DNA of 64,000 nt from Nocardioides sp. Root1257 (GTDB lineage Bacteria; Actinomycetota; Actinomycetes; Propionibacteriales; Nocardioidaceae), in the NCBI RefSeq assembly GCF_001425175.1, contig NZ_LMDV01000001.1:703454-767453 (forward strand). The letters are read 5' to 3'. A program made the translations under genes and the position numbers. Under the pieces are notes generated by a model. It was not told the origin of the DNA. It saw nothing but the letters and a program-made list of their open reading frames with translations, and did not search any database. Positions 1 through 8,075 of this stretch are shown in pieces. The stretch's first letter is position 1, and every line of letters begins with the position of its first letter.

Positions 1-240
1 CGACGTTTGGTCACCAACCACCAACCGCAGACCCGCAGGATCCGGCTCCGACGTTTGGTCACCAACCGCAGACTTGCAGGATCCAGCTCCGACGTTTGGT
101 CACCAACCGCAGACCCGGCGAACCCAGCTCCGACGTTTGGTCACCAACCGCAGACCCGTCGGAACCAGCTCCGACGTTTGGTCACCAACCGCAGATCCGC
201 TCGGTCCGTCTCCGCCGTTTGGTCACCAACCGTGGAGCCG
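1..240. repeat. 41-bp tandem repeat array, six units
   Basis: Units begin at 1, 49, 90, 131, 172 and 213. Spacing is 41 bp except for the first unit, which is 48 bp because ACCAACC is duplicated inside it. Every unit opens with CGACGTTTGGTCACCAACC (CGCCG in the last), and the second half is more variable. The core CGTTTGGTCACCAACCG is a near-palindrome: eight-base arms around a central C with one mismatch. All three forward frames read open through the array because 41 is not a multiple of three, so coding is unlikely. The array may continue left of the window. Function unknown. Confidence 0.9.
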
Positions 241-282
241 GAGCCGAGAACTACCCGGCCGTTCCCACCAGCCCTCGACGAC

Positions 283-642
283 CTACAGCGACATCGCCTG
301 TGCTCGCCGCTTGACCTCGGACCCGCGGTTCTCGCGCAGCGCGTCGATCGGGCGCCCCGGGTAGTCGTCGTCGGTGAACAGCCAGGCGATGCACTCGCGG
401 TCGTCGTAGCGTCCGTCGTGGAGGATCGTCAGCAGGCCCGGGAGGCCCTTGACGACCTGGCCGTCCTGGATGAAGTCGGCCGGGATCTGCTGCCCGGCGC
501 CGGGCGACGGTACGGCGGCGGCGAGCTCGTGGTCGCGGATCATGGTGCGCACCTTGCCGACCGTGACACCGAGCGCGGTGGCGGTGGCGGCCCAGTCCAG
601 CCAGTCCGGGACGAGGGCGGCGAGGTCGGTGCTCGGTTCCAT
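283..642 (-). CDS. Rv2175c-like DNA-binding protein
   Basis: Protein of 119 residues resembling M. tuberculosis Rv2175c, a small DNA-binding protein that is a substrate of the kinase PknL. The N-terminal half (about 15-60) looks like a winged helix-turn-helix with the segment TALGVTVGKVRTMIRDHEL. The C-terminal half (about 65-119) has the family features KGLPGLLTILHDGRYDD and AWLFTDDD. The gene is divergent from the adjacent PASTA kinase, as Rv2175c is from pknL, which supports the pairing. The start ATG has AAGACT six bases upstream, a possible -10 for a leaderless transcript, and a GGAG too close to act as a normal ribosome binding site. The family call is firm; control by the neighbouring kinase is inference. 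Confidence 0.85.
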   Translation of the reverse strand: MEPSTDLAALVPDWLDWAATATALGVTVGKVRTMIRDHELAAAVPSPGAGQQIPADFIQDGQVVKGLPGLLTILHDGRYDDRECIAWLFTDDDYPGRPIDALRENRGSEVKRRAQAMSL

Positions 643-763
643 GTCTCCAGTCTTCCATCCGGGCCTGCGCCACGCCGCACCGCCGCCCAGCGGGCCACCG
701 GCGGCTGACGTCCGTACGATTGAGGCCCCGGATCCTTCCCCGTCCGGTCACAGGAGGGTCGCT

Positions 764-2776
764 GTGCAGCGAGACGAGCACGGAGATCGGCACGCCCGCA
801 CGGGCGGCGCCGAGTCTGCACCCGACCCCCTGACCGGTCGGCTGCTCGACCGGCGCTACCGGATCGGCTCGCGGATCGCCCGCGGCGGCATGGCCAGTGT
901 CTACGAGGCCACCGACCTCCGCCTCGACCGCACGGTCGCGGTCAAGGTGATGCACCCCGGGCTGGGCGACGACAACGAGTTCGCGGAGCGGTTCGTCCGC
1001 GAGGCCCGCGCCGCGGCACGGCTGTCGCACCCCAACGTCGTCGCCGTCTACGACCAGGGTGACGAGGACGGCACCGTCTTCCTGGCCATGGAGCTGATCC
1101 CCGGTCACACCCTGCGCGACGTGATCCGCAAGGAGGCGCCGATGTCGCCCGCACGGGCACTGGCCGTGATGGAGCCGGTGCTCTCCGCGCTGGCCGCCGC
1201 GCACCGCGCCGGCCTCGTGCACCGCGACGTGAAGCCCGAGAACGTCCTCATCGCCGACGACGGCCGCGTGAAGGTCGCCGACTTCGGGCTCGCCAAGGCG
1301 GTCAGCAGCGACACCCAGCACACCGCGACCGGTGGCGTGCTCATCGGCACTGTCTCCTACCTCGCCCCCGAGCTCGTGGTCAGCGGCCGCGCCGACGCGC
1401 GCGCCGATGTGTACGCCGCGGGTGTCGTGCTCTTCGAGCTGCTCACCGGCGCCAAGCCGCACGAGGGCGAGACGCCGATCCAGGTCGCCTACAAGCACGT
1501 CCACGAGGACGTCCCGCCCCCGTCGTCGCTCGAGCCCGGGCTCCCGGCGTACGTCGACGCGCTGGTCGCCCGGGCCACCGCCCGCGACCGGGAGCTGCGT
1601 CCTGCTGACGCCGCGGTGCTGCTGCACCAGGTGCACCGGGTCGGCCACGCGCTCGCCGAGGGCGTGCTCGACGACGCCGACCTGACGGCCGACCTGACCC
1701 CGGTCCGGATGCGCCTCGAGTCCGCGGAGGCGCCGTCGCCCGACGACACCGCGCCCGACCCGTTCGAGGGCCTCGACGTCGGCGACATGACGGCGCCGAT
1801 CCGCGTCCTGGACACCCCCGCGCCCCCGCGCTCGACCCCGCCACGACCCCCGGAGCGTCCGACCGGGCCGCCACCGGGTCGTCGACGCTCCCGCAAGGGG
1901 CTGGTGCTCCTGCTCGTCGCGCTGCTGCTCGTCATCGGCGGTGGCGTCGGTGCGTGGTGGTTCCTCGACGGCCGCTACACGTCCACCCCGGGCGTGCTCG
2001 GCATGACCCAGAAGGCGGCCGAGAGCGCGCTCGAGGACGCCGGGCTGACGGTCGAGGTCGGCGACCCGGCGTACTCCGAGACCGTGCCGGTCGGACGCGT
2101 CGTCGGCACCGACCCCGACCCGGGCTCGCGGGTGCTCGACGGTGGCACGGTCACGATCACGCTGTCGCTCGGCAAGGAGCGGTACGACGTGCCGAAGCTC
2201 CGCGGCCTGACCGAGGACGACGCCCAGGACGCCCTGTCCGCCGGCCACCTCTCCTTCGGCACGACCACCGAGAAGTGGTCCGACGACATCGCCGCGGGGA
2301 TCGTCATGGCCAGCTCTCCCAAGGTCGGCACCACGCTGCGCCCCGGCGCCCCGGTCGACCTGGTCGTCAGCAAGGGGCCGCAGCCGGTCAAGCTGAAGGA
2401 CTGGGTCGGCAAGAGCGCCGACGACGCGATCGCCTGGATGAAGGCCCACGGCCTGACCGGCAAGACCGCCAGCAAGGAGTACTCCGACGACGTCGCCGAG
2501 GGCGACGTGATCTCGATGGACCCGCCGGGCGGCACCACCGTCCACCGCGGCGACGAGGTCTCCTTCGTCGTCTCGAAGGGCCCCGAGCTCGTCGAGGTCC
2601 CGTCGGTGCGCGCCCAGGGCGTCGACGCCGCGACCGAGACGCTGCGGAACCTCGGGTTCAACGTCGTGACCGAGGAGGCCCCCGGCTACCTCGGCCTGGG
2701 CTTCGTGTTCTCCCAGTCCCCCGGCGGCGGCGACATGGTGCCGCCCGGCTCGACCATCACCCTCTCGCTGATCTGA
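764..2776 (+). CDS. pknL: PASTA-domain Ser/Thr protein kinase, PknL-like
   Basis: Membrane receptor kinase of 670 residues. The kinase domain spans about 30-295: glycine loop IARGGMASVYEA, catalytic Lys61 in VAVKVMHPG, HRDVKPEN near 153-160, DFG near 171. A proline-rich linker follows, then one membrane helix at about 379-401 and four PASTA repeats of about 66 residues to the C-terminus, placed outside to sense peptidoglycan or muropeptides. The GTG at 764 was chosen because AGGAGGG lies five bases upstream; the frame is open further upstream but would run through the divergent promoter region. The symbol rests on the adjacent Rv2175c-like gene. Mycobacterial PknL lacks PASTA repeats, whereas the corynebacterial PknL has them. 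Confidence 0.92.
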   Translation: MQRDEHGDRHARTGGAESAPDPLTGRLLDRRYRIGSRIARGGMASVYEATDLRLDRTVAVKVMHPGLGDDNEFAERFVREARAAARLSHPNVVAVYDQGDEDGTVFLAMELIPGHTLRDVIRKEAPMSPARALAVMEPVLSALAAAHRAGLVHRDVKPENVLIADDGRVKVADFGLAKAVSSDTQHTATGGVLIGTVSYLAPELVVSGRADARADVYAAGVVLFELLTGAKPHEGETPIQVAYKHVHEDVPPPSSLEPGLPAYVDALVARATARDRELRPADAAVLLHQVHRVGHALAEGVLDDADLTADLTPVRMRLESAEAPSPDDTAPDPFEGLDVGDMTAPIRVLDTPAPPRSTPPRPPERPTGPPPGRRRSRKGLVLLLVALLLVIGGGVGAWWFLDGRYTSTPGVLGMTQKAAESALEDAGLTVEVGDPAYSETVPVGRVVGTDPDPGSRVLDGGTVTITLSLGKERYDVPKLRGLTEDDAQDALSAGHLSFGTTTEKWSDDIAAGIVMASSPKVGTTLRPGAPVDLVVSKGPQPVKLKDWVGKSADDAIAWMKAHGLTGKTASKEYSDDVAEGDVISMDPPGGTTVHRGDEVSFVVSKGPELVEVPSVRAQGVDAATETLRNLGFNVVTEEAPGYLGLGFVFSQSPGGGDMVPPGSTITLSLI

Positions 2777-2789
2777 CCGCGCCCGCCGG

Positions 2790-2795
2790 TAGGTT
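2790..2795 (+). promoter_or_regulatory. -10 hexamer for leaderless nfo
   Basis: TAGGTT ends six bases before the GTG start at 2802, and no Shine-Dalgarno sequence is present. No convincing -35 box is visible. Confidence 0.45.
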
Positions 2796-2801
2796 TGGCC
2801 G

Positions 2802-3674
2802 GTGCTCGAGCCCGCTGCCCGCAACCCGATCGGCACCCACGTCCTCGTCGGCAAGGGTCTGGTCGACGGTGCGGTCGTGAACGCCGACGCCGCCGGCTGC
2901 GAGACGTTCCAGGTCTTCGTGGGCAACCCGCGCGGCTGGGCGCTGAGCGCCGGGAAGCCGGCCGAGGACGCGCGCTTCCGCAACCTGATGGCCGAGCGCG
3001 GCACCCGGACCTTCATCCACGCGCCGTACCTCGTCAACCTCGGGAGCCCGACCCCCTCGACCTACGAGAACTCGGTCGCCTCGGTCGCCCACAACCTCAA
3101 GCGGGCCGCCGAGATCGGTGCCGAGGGCGTCGTCGTGCACACGGGCTCCTACGTCGGGGACGCGGACGACACCCAGGCGATGAAGCAGGTCCGCGAGGGG
3201 CTGCTCCCGCTGCTGGAGGCCATCGAGGGCGACGACGCGCCCTGGCTGCTGCTGGAGCCGACCGCGGGCCAGGGCCGGTCGCTGTGCGCCGGCGTCGAGG
3301 ACCTGGCGCCCTACCTCGACGCCCTGGACCACCACCCCAAGGCCGGCATCTGCCTCGACACCTGCCACGTCTTCGCGGCCGGCGCCCCGCTGGACGAGCC
3401 GGGCGGAGCAACGGCGACCGTCGACCGGATCGTCGAGATCGGCGGGCCCGGCCGGCTCCGGCTGGTGCACGCCAACGACTCGATGGACGTCCGGGGTGCT
3501 TTCAAGGACCGCCACCAGAAGATCGGCGACGGCCACATCGGCACCGCCGCGTTCGCGGAGCTCTTCGCCCACCCGGCGACCGCCGGGGTGCCGTTCATCC
3601 TCGAGACGCCCGGCTCGCGCGGTGCGGACGACCCGGACATCCCGCTGTTGAAGCGCCTGCGAGCCGCCCGGTGA
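2802..3674 (+). CDS. nfo: Endonuclease IV (AP endonuclease)
   Basis: A 290-residue AP endonuclease of the xylose isomerase-like TIM-barrel family, which cleaves DNA 5' to abasic sites and removes 3' blocking groups using three metal ions. Family segments visible include GCETFQVFVGNPRGW near the N-terminus, VVHTGSYVGDA, LLLEPTAGQG, GICLDTCHVFAAG, LVHANDSMDVRG, DRHQKIGDGHIG and PFILETPGS. Length and motif order are complete. It begins 25 bp after the kinase stop but has its own TAGGTT hexamer at leaderless spacing. The stop overlaps the start of the following transporter gene (GTGA), so those two are probably coupled. Confidence 0.92.
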   Translation: MLEPAARNPIGTHVLVGKGLVDGAVVNADAAGCETFQVFVGNPRGWALSAGKPAEDARFRNLMAERGTRTFIHAPYLVNLGSPTPSTYENSVASVAHNLKRAAEIGAEGVVVHTGSYVGDADDTQAMKQVREGLLPLLEAIEGDDAPWLLLEPTAGQGRSLCAGVEDLAPYLDALDHHPKAGICLDTCHVFAAGAPLDEPGGATATVDRIVEIGGPGRLRLVHANDSMDVRGAFKDRHQKIGDGHIGTAAFAELFAHPATAGVPFILETPGSRGADDPDIPLLKRLRAAR

Positions 3675-4564
3675 CCGAGACCCGTCGTACGACGCTGCTC
3701 GCGACGGGGGCGCTGCTCGGCGTCACCGCGTGCTGGGGCAGCACCTTCTTCCTCATCCACGACCTGGTCGAGCGGGTGCCGCCGGTCGACTTCCTCGCGC
3801 TGCGCTTCGGCATCGCCGCCGTGCTGCTGCTCCTGGTCGCACCGAAGGCGCTGCTGCGGCTCTCCGCCGAGGCGCGCCGCCAGGCCGTCGTGCTCGGCGC
3901 GCTGTACGGCGTCGCGCAGATCATGCAGACCGTCGGCCTCGCGCACACCCCGGCCAGCGTGTCCGGCTTCATCACCGGCATGTACGTCGTCGCGACACCG
4001 CTCCTCGCCGCCGTGCTGCTCCACAACCGGATCACCCGGATGACCTGGGTCGCCGTGCTGCTCGCCTTCTGCGGACTGGCGGTGCTGACCCTCGACGGGC
4101 TGTCGATCGGGTACGGCGAGGCGATCACGCTCCTGGCGGCGCTGCTCTACGCGCTGCACATCGTCGGGCTCGGCGCCTGGTCCAACGCCGCCGACGCGAT
4201 CGGGATGTCGATCCTGCAGATCATCGTCGTTGCGGTGATCTGCCTGGTCGCGAGCGCCCCGCACGGCATCGTGCTGCCGGACAACGGTCGCGACTGGCTC
4301 TCGGTCGTCTACATGGCCGTCTTCCCGGCCGCCATCGCGCTGCTGGCGCAGACCTGGGCCCAGGCCCACCTGAGCGCCACCCGAGCCGCCATCGTGATGA
4401 GCATGGAGCCGGTCTTCGCGGCGCTGTTCGCGGTCTGGTTCGGCGGCGAGTCGACGACGGTGCGGATGATCACCGGCGGCCTGATGGTGCTCGCCGCGAT
4501 GCTCATCGTCGAGGTCGCTCCACGCCGCAAGATCGAGGGCGAGGTCCCGCACATCGCGGTGTGA
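3671..4564 (+). CDS. EamA/DMT-family transporter
   Basis: A 297-residue integral membrane protein of the drug/metabolite transporter superfamily, with about ten predicted helices forming two EamA repeats. The N-terminal GVTACWGSTFFLIHDL and the later SVSGFITGMYVVATPLLA are typical of RhaT/YdcZ-type exporters, and the second repeat ends with AAIVMSMEPVFAALFAVWFGGE. Substrate cannot be told from sequence; amino acids, metabolites or drugs are possible. The GTG start overlaps the nfo stop in GTGA, which suggests translational coupling. The protein ends with a short charged cytoplasmic tail. Confidence 0.85.
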   Translation: MTETRRTTLLATGALLGVTACWGSTFFLIHDLVERVPPVDFLALRFGIAAVLLLLVAPKALLRLSAEARRQAVVLGALYGVAQIMQTVGLAHTPASVSGFITGMYVVATPLLAAVLLHNRITRMTWVAVLLAFCGLAVLTLDGLSIGYGEAITLLAALLYALHIVGLGAWSNAADAIGMSILQIIVVAVICLVASAPHGIVLPDNGRDWLSVVYMAVFPAAIALLAQTWAQAHLSATRAAIVMSMEPVFAALFAVWFGGESTTVRMITGGLMVLAAMLIVEVAPRRKIEGEVPHIAV

Positions 4565-4617
4565 GTGACCGGGTCGTCTAATCTTGCGCCCGGACACGCG
4601 CGCCCGGAAGGAGACCG

Positions 4618-5574
4618 ATGACGGACTGCGCCAACTGCGGCCACCCCCTGGGCATCGGTCGCTACTGCACCAACTGCGGGCAGCCCGTGGGTGCCGCGGC
4701 GTCGGCACCTGCCTCGTCCCCGGCCGTGGACGATCTCGACTGGCGCACGGACACGGCCGAACGCGCCCCCGTGCGCCCCGCCCCGCCCGTGCCGGACGAC
4801 GTGCCCCCGCCGCCCGCCTGGACCCCGCCGCCGGCGGCGCGCTTCCCACTCTTCGCCGACGAGGTCGACGACGCCCCGGCGACCGAGGACGACGTCGTAC
4901 CGCCCCCGCAGACCCACCGACACCGCTCGCGCCCCTGGGGCGCCTGGCTGGCCGCCGCCGTCGCGGTGGTGCTCGTGCTGGTGGTCGGCACCTGGCTGGT
5001 CTCCCGGGGCGACGACGAGCCGACGAGCACCCCCGATCCGACCCCGACGCCGCCGGCGACGTCGGCGACCGAGCAGCCGTCCCCCGACGAGGAGTCGTCC
5101 TCCGCGGCCCCGGTCGGCCTGACCGCCGAGAGCCGGGTGACGGTCCCCGAGACCGCCGGGCCCGGGCAGGACACCGAGGGCAAGCCGGTCGACTACGAGG
5201 CCGCGAACATGCTCGACGGCGTGCCCGAGACCTGCTGGCGGATGCCCGGCGACGGCACCGGCGAGGAGCTCGTGGTGACCCTGCCGGGCAATACCCGGCT
5301 GCGCTCGGTCGGGATGATCAACGGCTATGCCAAGCAGGGCGGCGACATCGACTGGTACCACGGCAACCGTCGCATCCAGCAGGTCGAGTGGGTCTTCGAC
5401 GACGGCACCACGGTCCCGCAGACCCTCGGTGACACGGCGTCGGTGCAGTCGGTCGACGTGGACGTCACCACCACGACGATCACCCTGCGCCTCGTGAAGG
5501 TCTCGGCGCCCGGCAAGGGATCGTCCCGGCGCGACTTCACCGCGATCAGCGACCTGCTCTTCGTCGCGCGGTAG
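4618..5574 (+). CDS. Zinc-ribbon membrane protein with discoidin-like domain
   Basis: Protein of 318 residues. It opens with a zinc ribbon of two CxxC pairs (CANC and CTNC, residues 4-22), followed by a long acidic, proline-rich cytoplasmic linker, one membrane helix near 106-127, a Ser/Thr/Pro stalk, and an exported beta domain from about 175 to the end. That domain (AANMLDGVPETCWRMPG, then LRSVGMINGYAKQ and DWYHGNRRI) resembles the NADase-type glycan-binding, F5/8-like domain found in many actinobacterial surface proteins. GGAAGGAG precedes the ATG at good spacing. Ligand and role are unknown. The next gene starts five bases after the stop, so the two are probably co-transcribed. Confidence 0.75.
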   Translation: MTDCANCGHPLGIGRYCTNCGQPVGAAASAPASSPAVDDLDWRTDTAERAPVRPAPPVPDDVPPPPAWTPPPAARFPLFADEVDDAPATEDDVVPPPQTHRHRSRPWGAWLAAAVAVVLVLVVGTWLVSRGDDEPTSTPDPTPTPPATSATEQPSPDEESSSAAPVGLTAESRVTVPETAGPGQDTEGKPVDYEAANMLDGVPETCWRMPGDGTGEELVVTLPGNTRLRSVGMINGYAKQGGDIDWYHGNRRIQQVEWVFDDGTTVPQTLGDTASVQSVDVDVTTTTITLRLVKVSAPGKGSSRRDFTAISDLLFVAR

Positions 5575-5578
5575 CGGC

Positions 5579-6367
5579 GTGCTCGGCCGCCTGTCCCCCG
5601 CGCGGCGGCGCTTCGTCCTCGGCACGGCCGCCCTGGTGGTCGTCGCCGCCGCCGCGACCGTGGTCGCGGTCGTCGCGACGCGGCCCGAACGCACCGAGCC
5701 GGTCGGGCAGGGCTCCCCGGGACCGGTGCTGCTGGTGCCGGGGTACGGCGGGTCGACCGCCTCTCTCGACGTCCTCGCCGACGCACTGCGGGCCGCCGGG
5801 CGCGATGCCACGGTCGTCCGGCTGCCCGGGGACGGCACCGGCGACCTCCGCGACCAGGCCCAGGTCCTCGACGACGCCGCGCGGACTGCGCTCGCGCGCA
5901 CGGGCGGCGACTCCGTCGACGTGATCGGCTACTCGGCGGGCGGTGTCGTGGCCAGGCTCTGGGTCGCCGACCTCGGCGGCGCCTCGCACGCGCGCCGCGT
6001 CGTCACGCTCGCCTCCCCCAACCACGGCACCGAGCTCGCCTCGCTCGCCAGCGGCCTCGGCGACACCGCCTGCCCCGCGGCCTGCCGCCAGCTGGCCACC
6101 GACAGCGACCTGCTGACGGCCCTCAACGCCGGCGACGAGACGCCGGCTGGACCGTTGTGGGTGGCACTGTGGACCGAGGACGACAAGACCGTGGTGCCGC
6201 CGGAGTCCGGCTCGCTGGACGGGGCGACCGCGTTCGCCGTCCAGTCCGTGTGCCCCGACCTGGTCGTGGGCCACGCCGACGTACCGCGGACGGCGGCGGT
6301 GATCGCGATCGTCGAGGCGGAGCTCGGGACCGGCCGACCCACCGTGCCGGACGCGTCGGTCTGCTAG
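5579..6367 (+). CDS. Secreted or anchored lipase-like alpha/beta hydrolase
   Basis: A 262-residue alpha/beta hydrolase of the EstA/lipase group. A basic N-terminus and a hydrophobic segment (about 12-33) look like a signal anchor. VLLVPGYGGS gives the oxyanion-hole strand, GYSAGG the nucleophile elbow with the catalytic Ser, and TLASPNHGTELASLA is typical of bacterial triacylglycerol lipases. An acid residue is likely in LWTEDDKTVVPPES and a His in the region after DLVVGHADV. Substrate is probably an acyl ester. It starts at GTG directly after the zinc-ribbon gene, so an operon is likely. Its stop and that of the convergent permease gene share the four bases CTAG. Confidence 0.82.
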   Translation: MLGRLSPARRRFVLGTAALVVVAAAATVVAVVATRPERTEPVGQGSPGPVLLVPGYGGSTASLDVLADALRAAGRDATVVRLPGDGTGDLRDQAQVLDDAARTALARTGGDSVDVIGYSAGGVVARLWVADLGGASHARRVVTLASPNHGTELASLASGLGDTACPAACRQLATDSDLLTALNAGDETPAGPLWVALWTEDDKTVVPPESGSLDGATAFAVQSVCPDLVVGHADVPRTAAVIAIVEAELGTGRPTVPDASVC

Positions 6368-7179
6368 TCGGTCACGTCCTTCGTCATGAAGTTGGCCCAG
6401 GCGGCGCCCAGGAAGACGACGACGTACGCCGCCTGGAGCAGCACCCCGCGCTCGACGTCGCGCCACAGGATCGGGTCGCGGAACAGGTCGACGAACGCGA
6501 GCCAGTAGCGCGTCGGCAGGTAGGGCTGCAGCACGTGCGCGGCATCGAGCGTCAGCAGCAGGGTCGAGGCCACCAGCACCCCCATGGTGCCGAGGGCCGC
6601 CGACAGCGGCGCACGCACGACCGTGGAGAGGAAGAGCGCGATCGCCGCGACACCCAGCATGCAGAGCATCGCGTAGGCCAGGGCGAGCAGTGTGCGGAGC
6701 ACCATCTCCTGGGTGGACAGCCCGGTGCCGGACACGCTGGTCGCGCCTGTGCTGACGCTCTCGCTGCCCAGGAGCAACGCCCCCAGGACGTACGCCGTCG
6801 CCGCGACGACCAGGACGGTCAGCACCACGAAGACCATGACGCTCACCAGCTTGGCGACGAGCAGCCTGGTCCGACCGACCGGGCGGACGAGCAGGTAGCG
6901 CAGGGTGCCCTGCTGCGCCTCCCCGGCGATCGCCTCGCCCGCGGTGACGGCGACCGCGATCGGCAGGAAGAGCGGCAGCACGATCCCGAGCGCGGCCAGC
7001 GGGAAGAGCGTGCCGTCGGTGAGCACCGCGGAGAGGAACGCCGGCCCGGTGCCCGGACGCGGGCCGATGTCGGTGACCGCGAGCAGGATGCCGACCAGGG
7101 TGGGCAGCGCGTCGATCAGCAGGATCGTCACCCAGGTACGCCGGCTGAGGACCAGCTTGCGGAGCTCGACGGCGATCAT
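6364..7179 (-). CDS. ABC-2 type transporter permease
   Basis: A 271-residue membrane protein with about six helices, matching the ABC-2 permease fold (N-terminal VELRKLVLSRRTWVTILLIDALPT, then EAIAGEAQQGTLRYLLVRPVGR, a hallmark of the NatB/BcrB-like group). It is the membrane half of an exporter whose ATPase is encoded immediately upstream, with start and stop overlapping in ATGA. The substrate is not predictable; peptides, lipids or antibiotics are common for this family. The gene is last in a three-gene operon on this strand and meets the lipase gene tail to tail with a four-base overlap. Confidence 0.87.
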   Translation of the reverse strand: MIAVELRKLVLSRRTWVTILLIDALPTLVGILLAVTDIGPRPGTGPAFLSAVLTDGTLFPLAALGIVLPLFLPIAVAVTAGEAIAGEAQQGTLRYLLVRPVGRTRLLVAKLVSVMVFVVLTVLVVAATAYVLGALLLGSESVSTGATSVSGTGLSTQEMVLRTLLALAYAMLCMLGVAAIALFLSTVVRAPLSAALGTMGVLVASTLLLTLDAAHVLQPYLPTRYWLAFVDLFRDPILWRDVERGVLLQAAYVVVFLGAAWANFMTKDVTD

Positions 7180-8075
7180 CGGCGGTCGCCGCTCTGCTCG
7201 GCGGCCTCGAGCACCACGTCCTCCAGGGTGCGACGCTCAGGGGCCAGCTCGAGGACCCGGACATCGGCACCGACCAGGGCCGCGTTGAGTGCCAGCGGGT
7301 CGTCGGCGCGCACCCAGATCGTCTCGCCCTCCTCCTGCTCGACGTGGCCGTCGAGCAGCGCGCGGGCAGCTCCGACGTCCGGGGTCCGGATCACCGTGCG
7401 GCCGGTCGGCCGTTGCAGGTGCTCCAGCTGGTCCTGCAGGACCAGTCGACCCCGGTCGAGGACGCCCACGCGGGTGCACATCTGCTCGATCTCGGCGAGC
7501 AGGTGGCTCGAGAGGAAGACCGTCGTCCCGTCCCGGTTCAGGTCGACGAGCAGCTGGCGGATCTCGCGGATGCCCTGCGGGTCGAGCCCGTTGGTGGGCT
7601 CGTCGAGCACCAGCAGGCGCGGTCGGCGCAGCAGCGCCGCGGCGAGGCCGAGGCGCTGCCGCATGCCCAGGGAGTAGGCCCGCACCGGTCGCTTGTCGAC
7701 CCCGTCGAGCCCGACCTGGCCGAGCGCGTCGTCGATCCGCCCGGCCCGGGTCGCGCGGTCGCCACCAGGTCCGCTCGCGTCGAGGAGCGCGAGGTTGGTC
7801 CGTCCGGACAGCTGGGGGTAGGAGGCCGGTCCCTCCACCATCGCGCCGACCAGGGGAAGGACGTCGCGACCCGACGCGGGCATCGGACGGCCGAGCAGCT
7901 CGATCGTCCCGGACGTCGCCAGCACCAGGCCCAGGAGCATCCGCACGGTCGTCGTCTTGCCCGACCCGTTGGCGCCCAGGAAGCCGTAGATGTCGCCCTC
8001 GCGCACGTCGAGGCCGACGTCCTCGACGGCGGTGATCCGTCCGAAGTGCTTGGTCAGGCCCGCCGTGCGGATCAT
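7176..8075 (-). CDS. ABC transporter ATP-binding protein
   Basis: A 299-residue ATPase of the CcmA/DrrA-like ABC-2 group. Walker A is GANGSGKTT near residues 34-42, the signature is YSLGMRQRLGLAA, Walker B is LLVLDEPTNGLDP, and the H-loop is LSSHLLAE. A C-terminal extension of about 80 residues, with a DUF4162-like feel, follows the core. The gene sits between the RseB-like gene and the permease and overlaps both by four bases, so all three should be made together. The RseB-like partner suggests a link to envelope homeostasis, but this is inference. Confidence 0.92.
   Translation of the reverse strand: MIRTAGLTKHFGRITAVEDVGLDVREGDIYGFLGANGSGKTTTVRMLLGLVLATSGTIELLGRPMPASGRDVLPLVGAMVEGPASYPQLSGRTNLALLDASGPGGDRATRAGRIDDALGQVGLDGVDKRPVRAYSLGMRQRLGLAAALLRRPRLLVLDEPTNGLDPQGIREIRQLLVDLNRDGTTVFLSSHLLAEIEQMCTRVGVLDRGRLVLQDQLEHLQRPTGRTVIRTPDVGAARALLDGHVEQEEGETIWVRADDPLALNAALVGADVRVLELAPERRTLEDVVLEAAEQSGDRR

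Noticed and set aside
1..240. CRISPR array
   Set aside because: Units are contiguous 41-mers with a conserved half and a semi-conserved half, not repeats with unique spacers, and no cas genes are present.
7..708. Long forward open frames across the 41-bp repeats
   Set aside because: All three frames are open only because the repeat lacks stops; the unit length is not a multiple of three and the frames run into the antisense of a real gene.
449..763. Earlier start for the PASTA kinase
   Set aside because: It would overlap the divergent Rv2175c-like gene, while GTG 764 has a strong ribosome binding site.
251..3037. 928-codon minus-strand frame opposite the kinase
   Set aside because: Shadow of the kinase and nfo genes; composition is low-complexity and no family is recognisable except where it crosses real genes.
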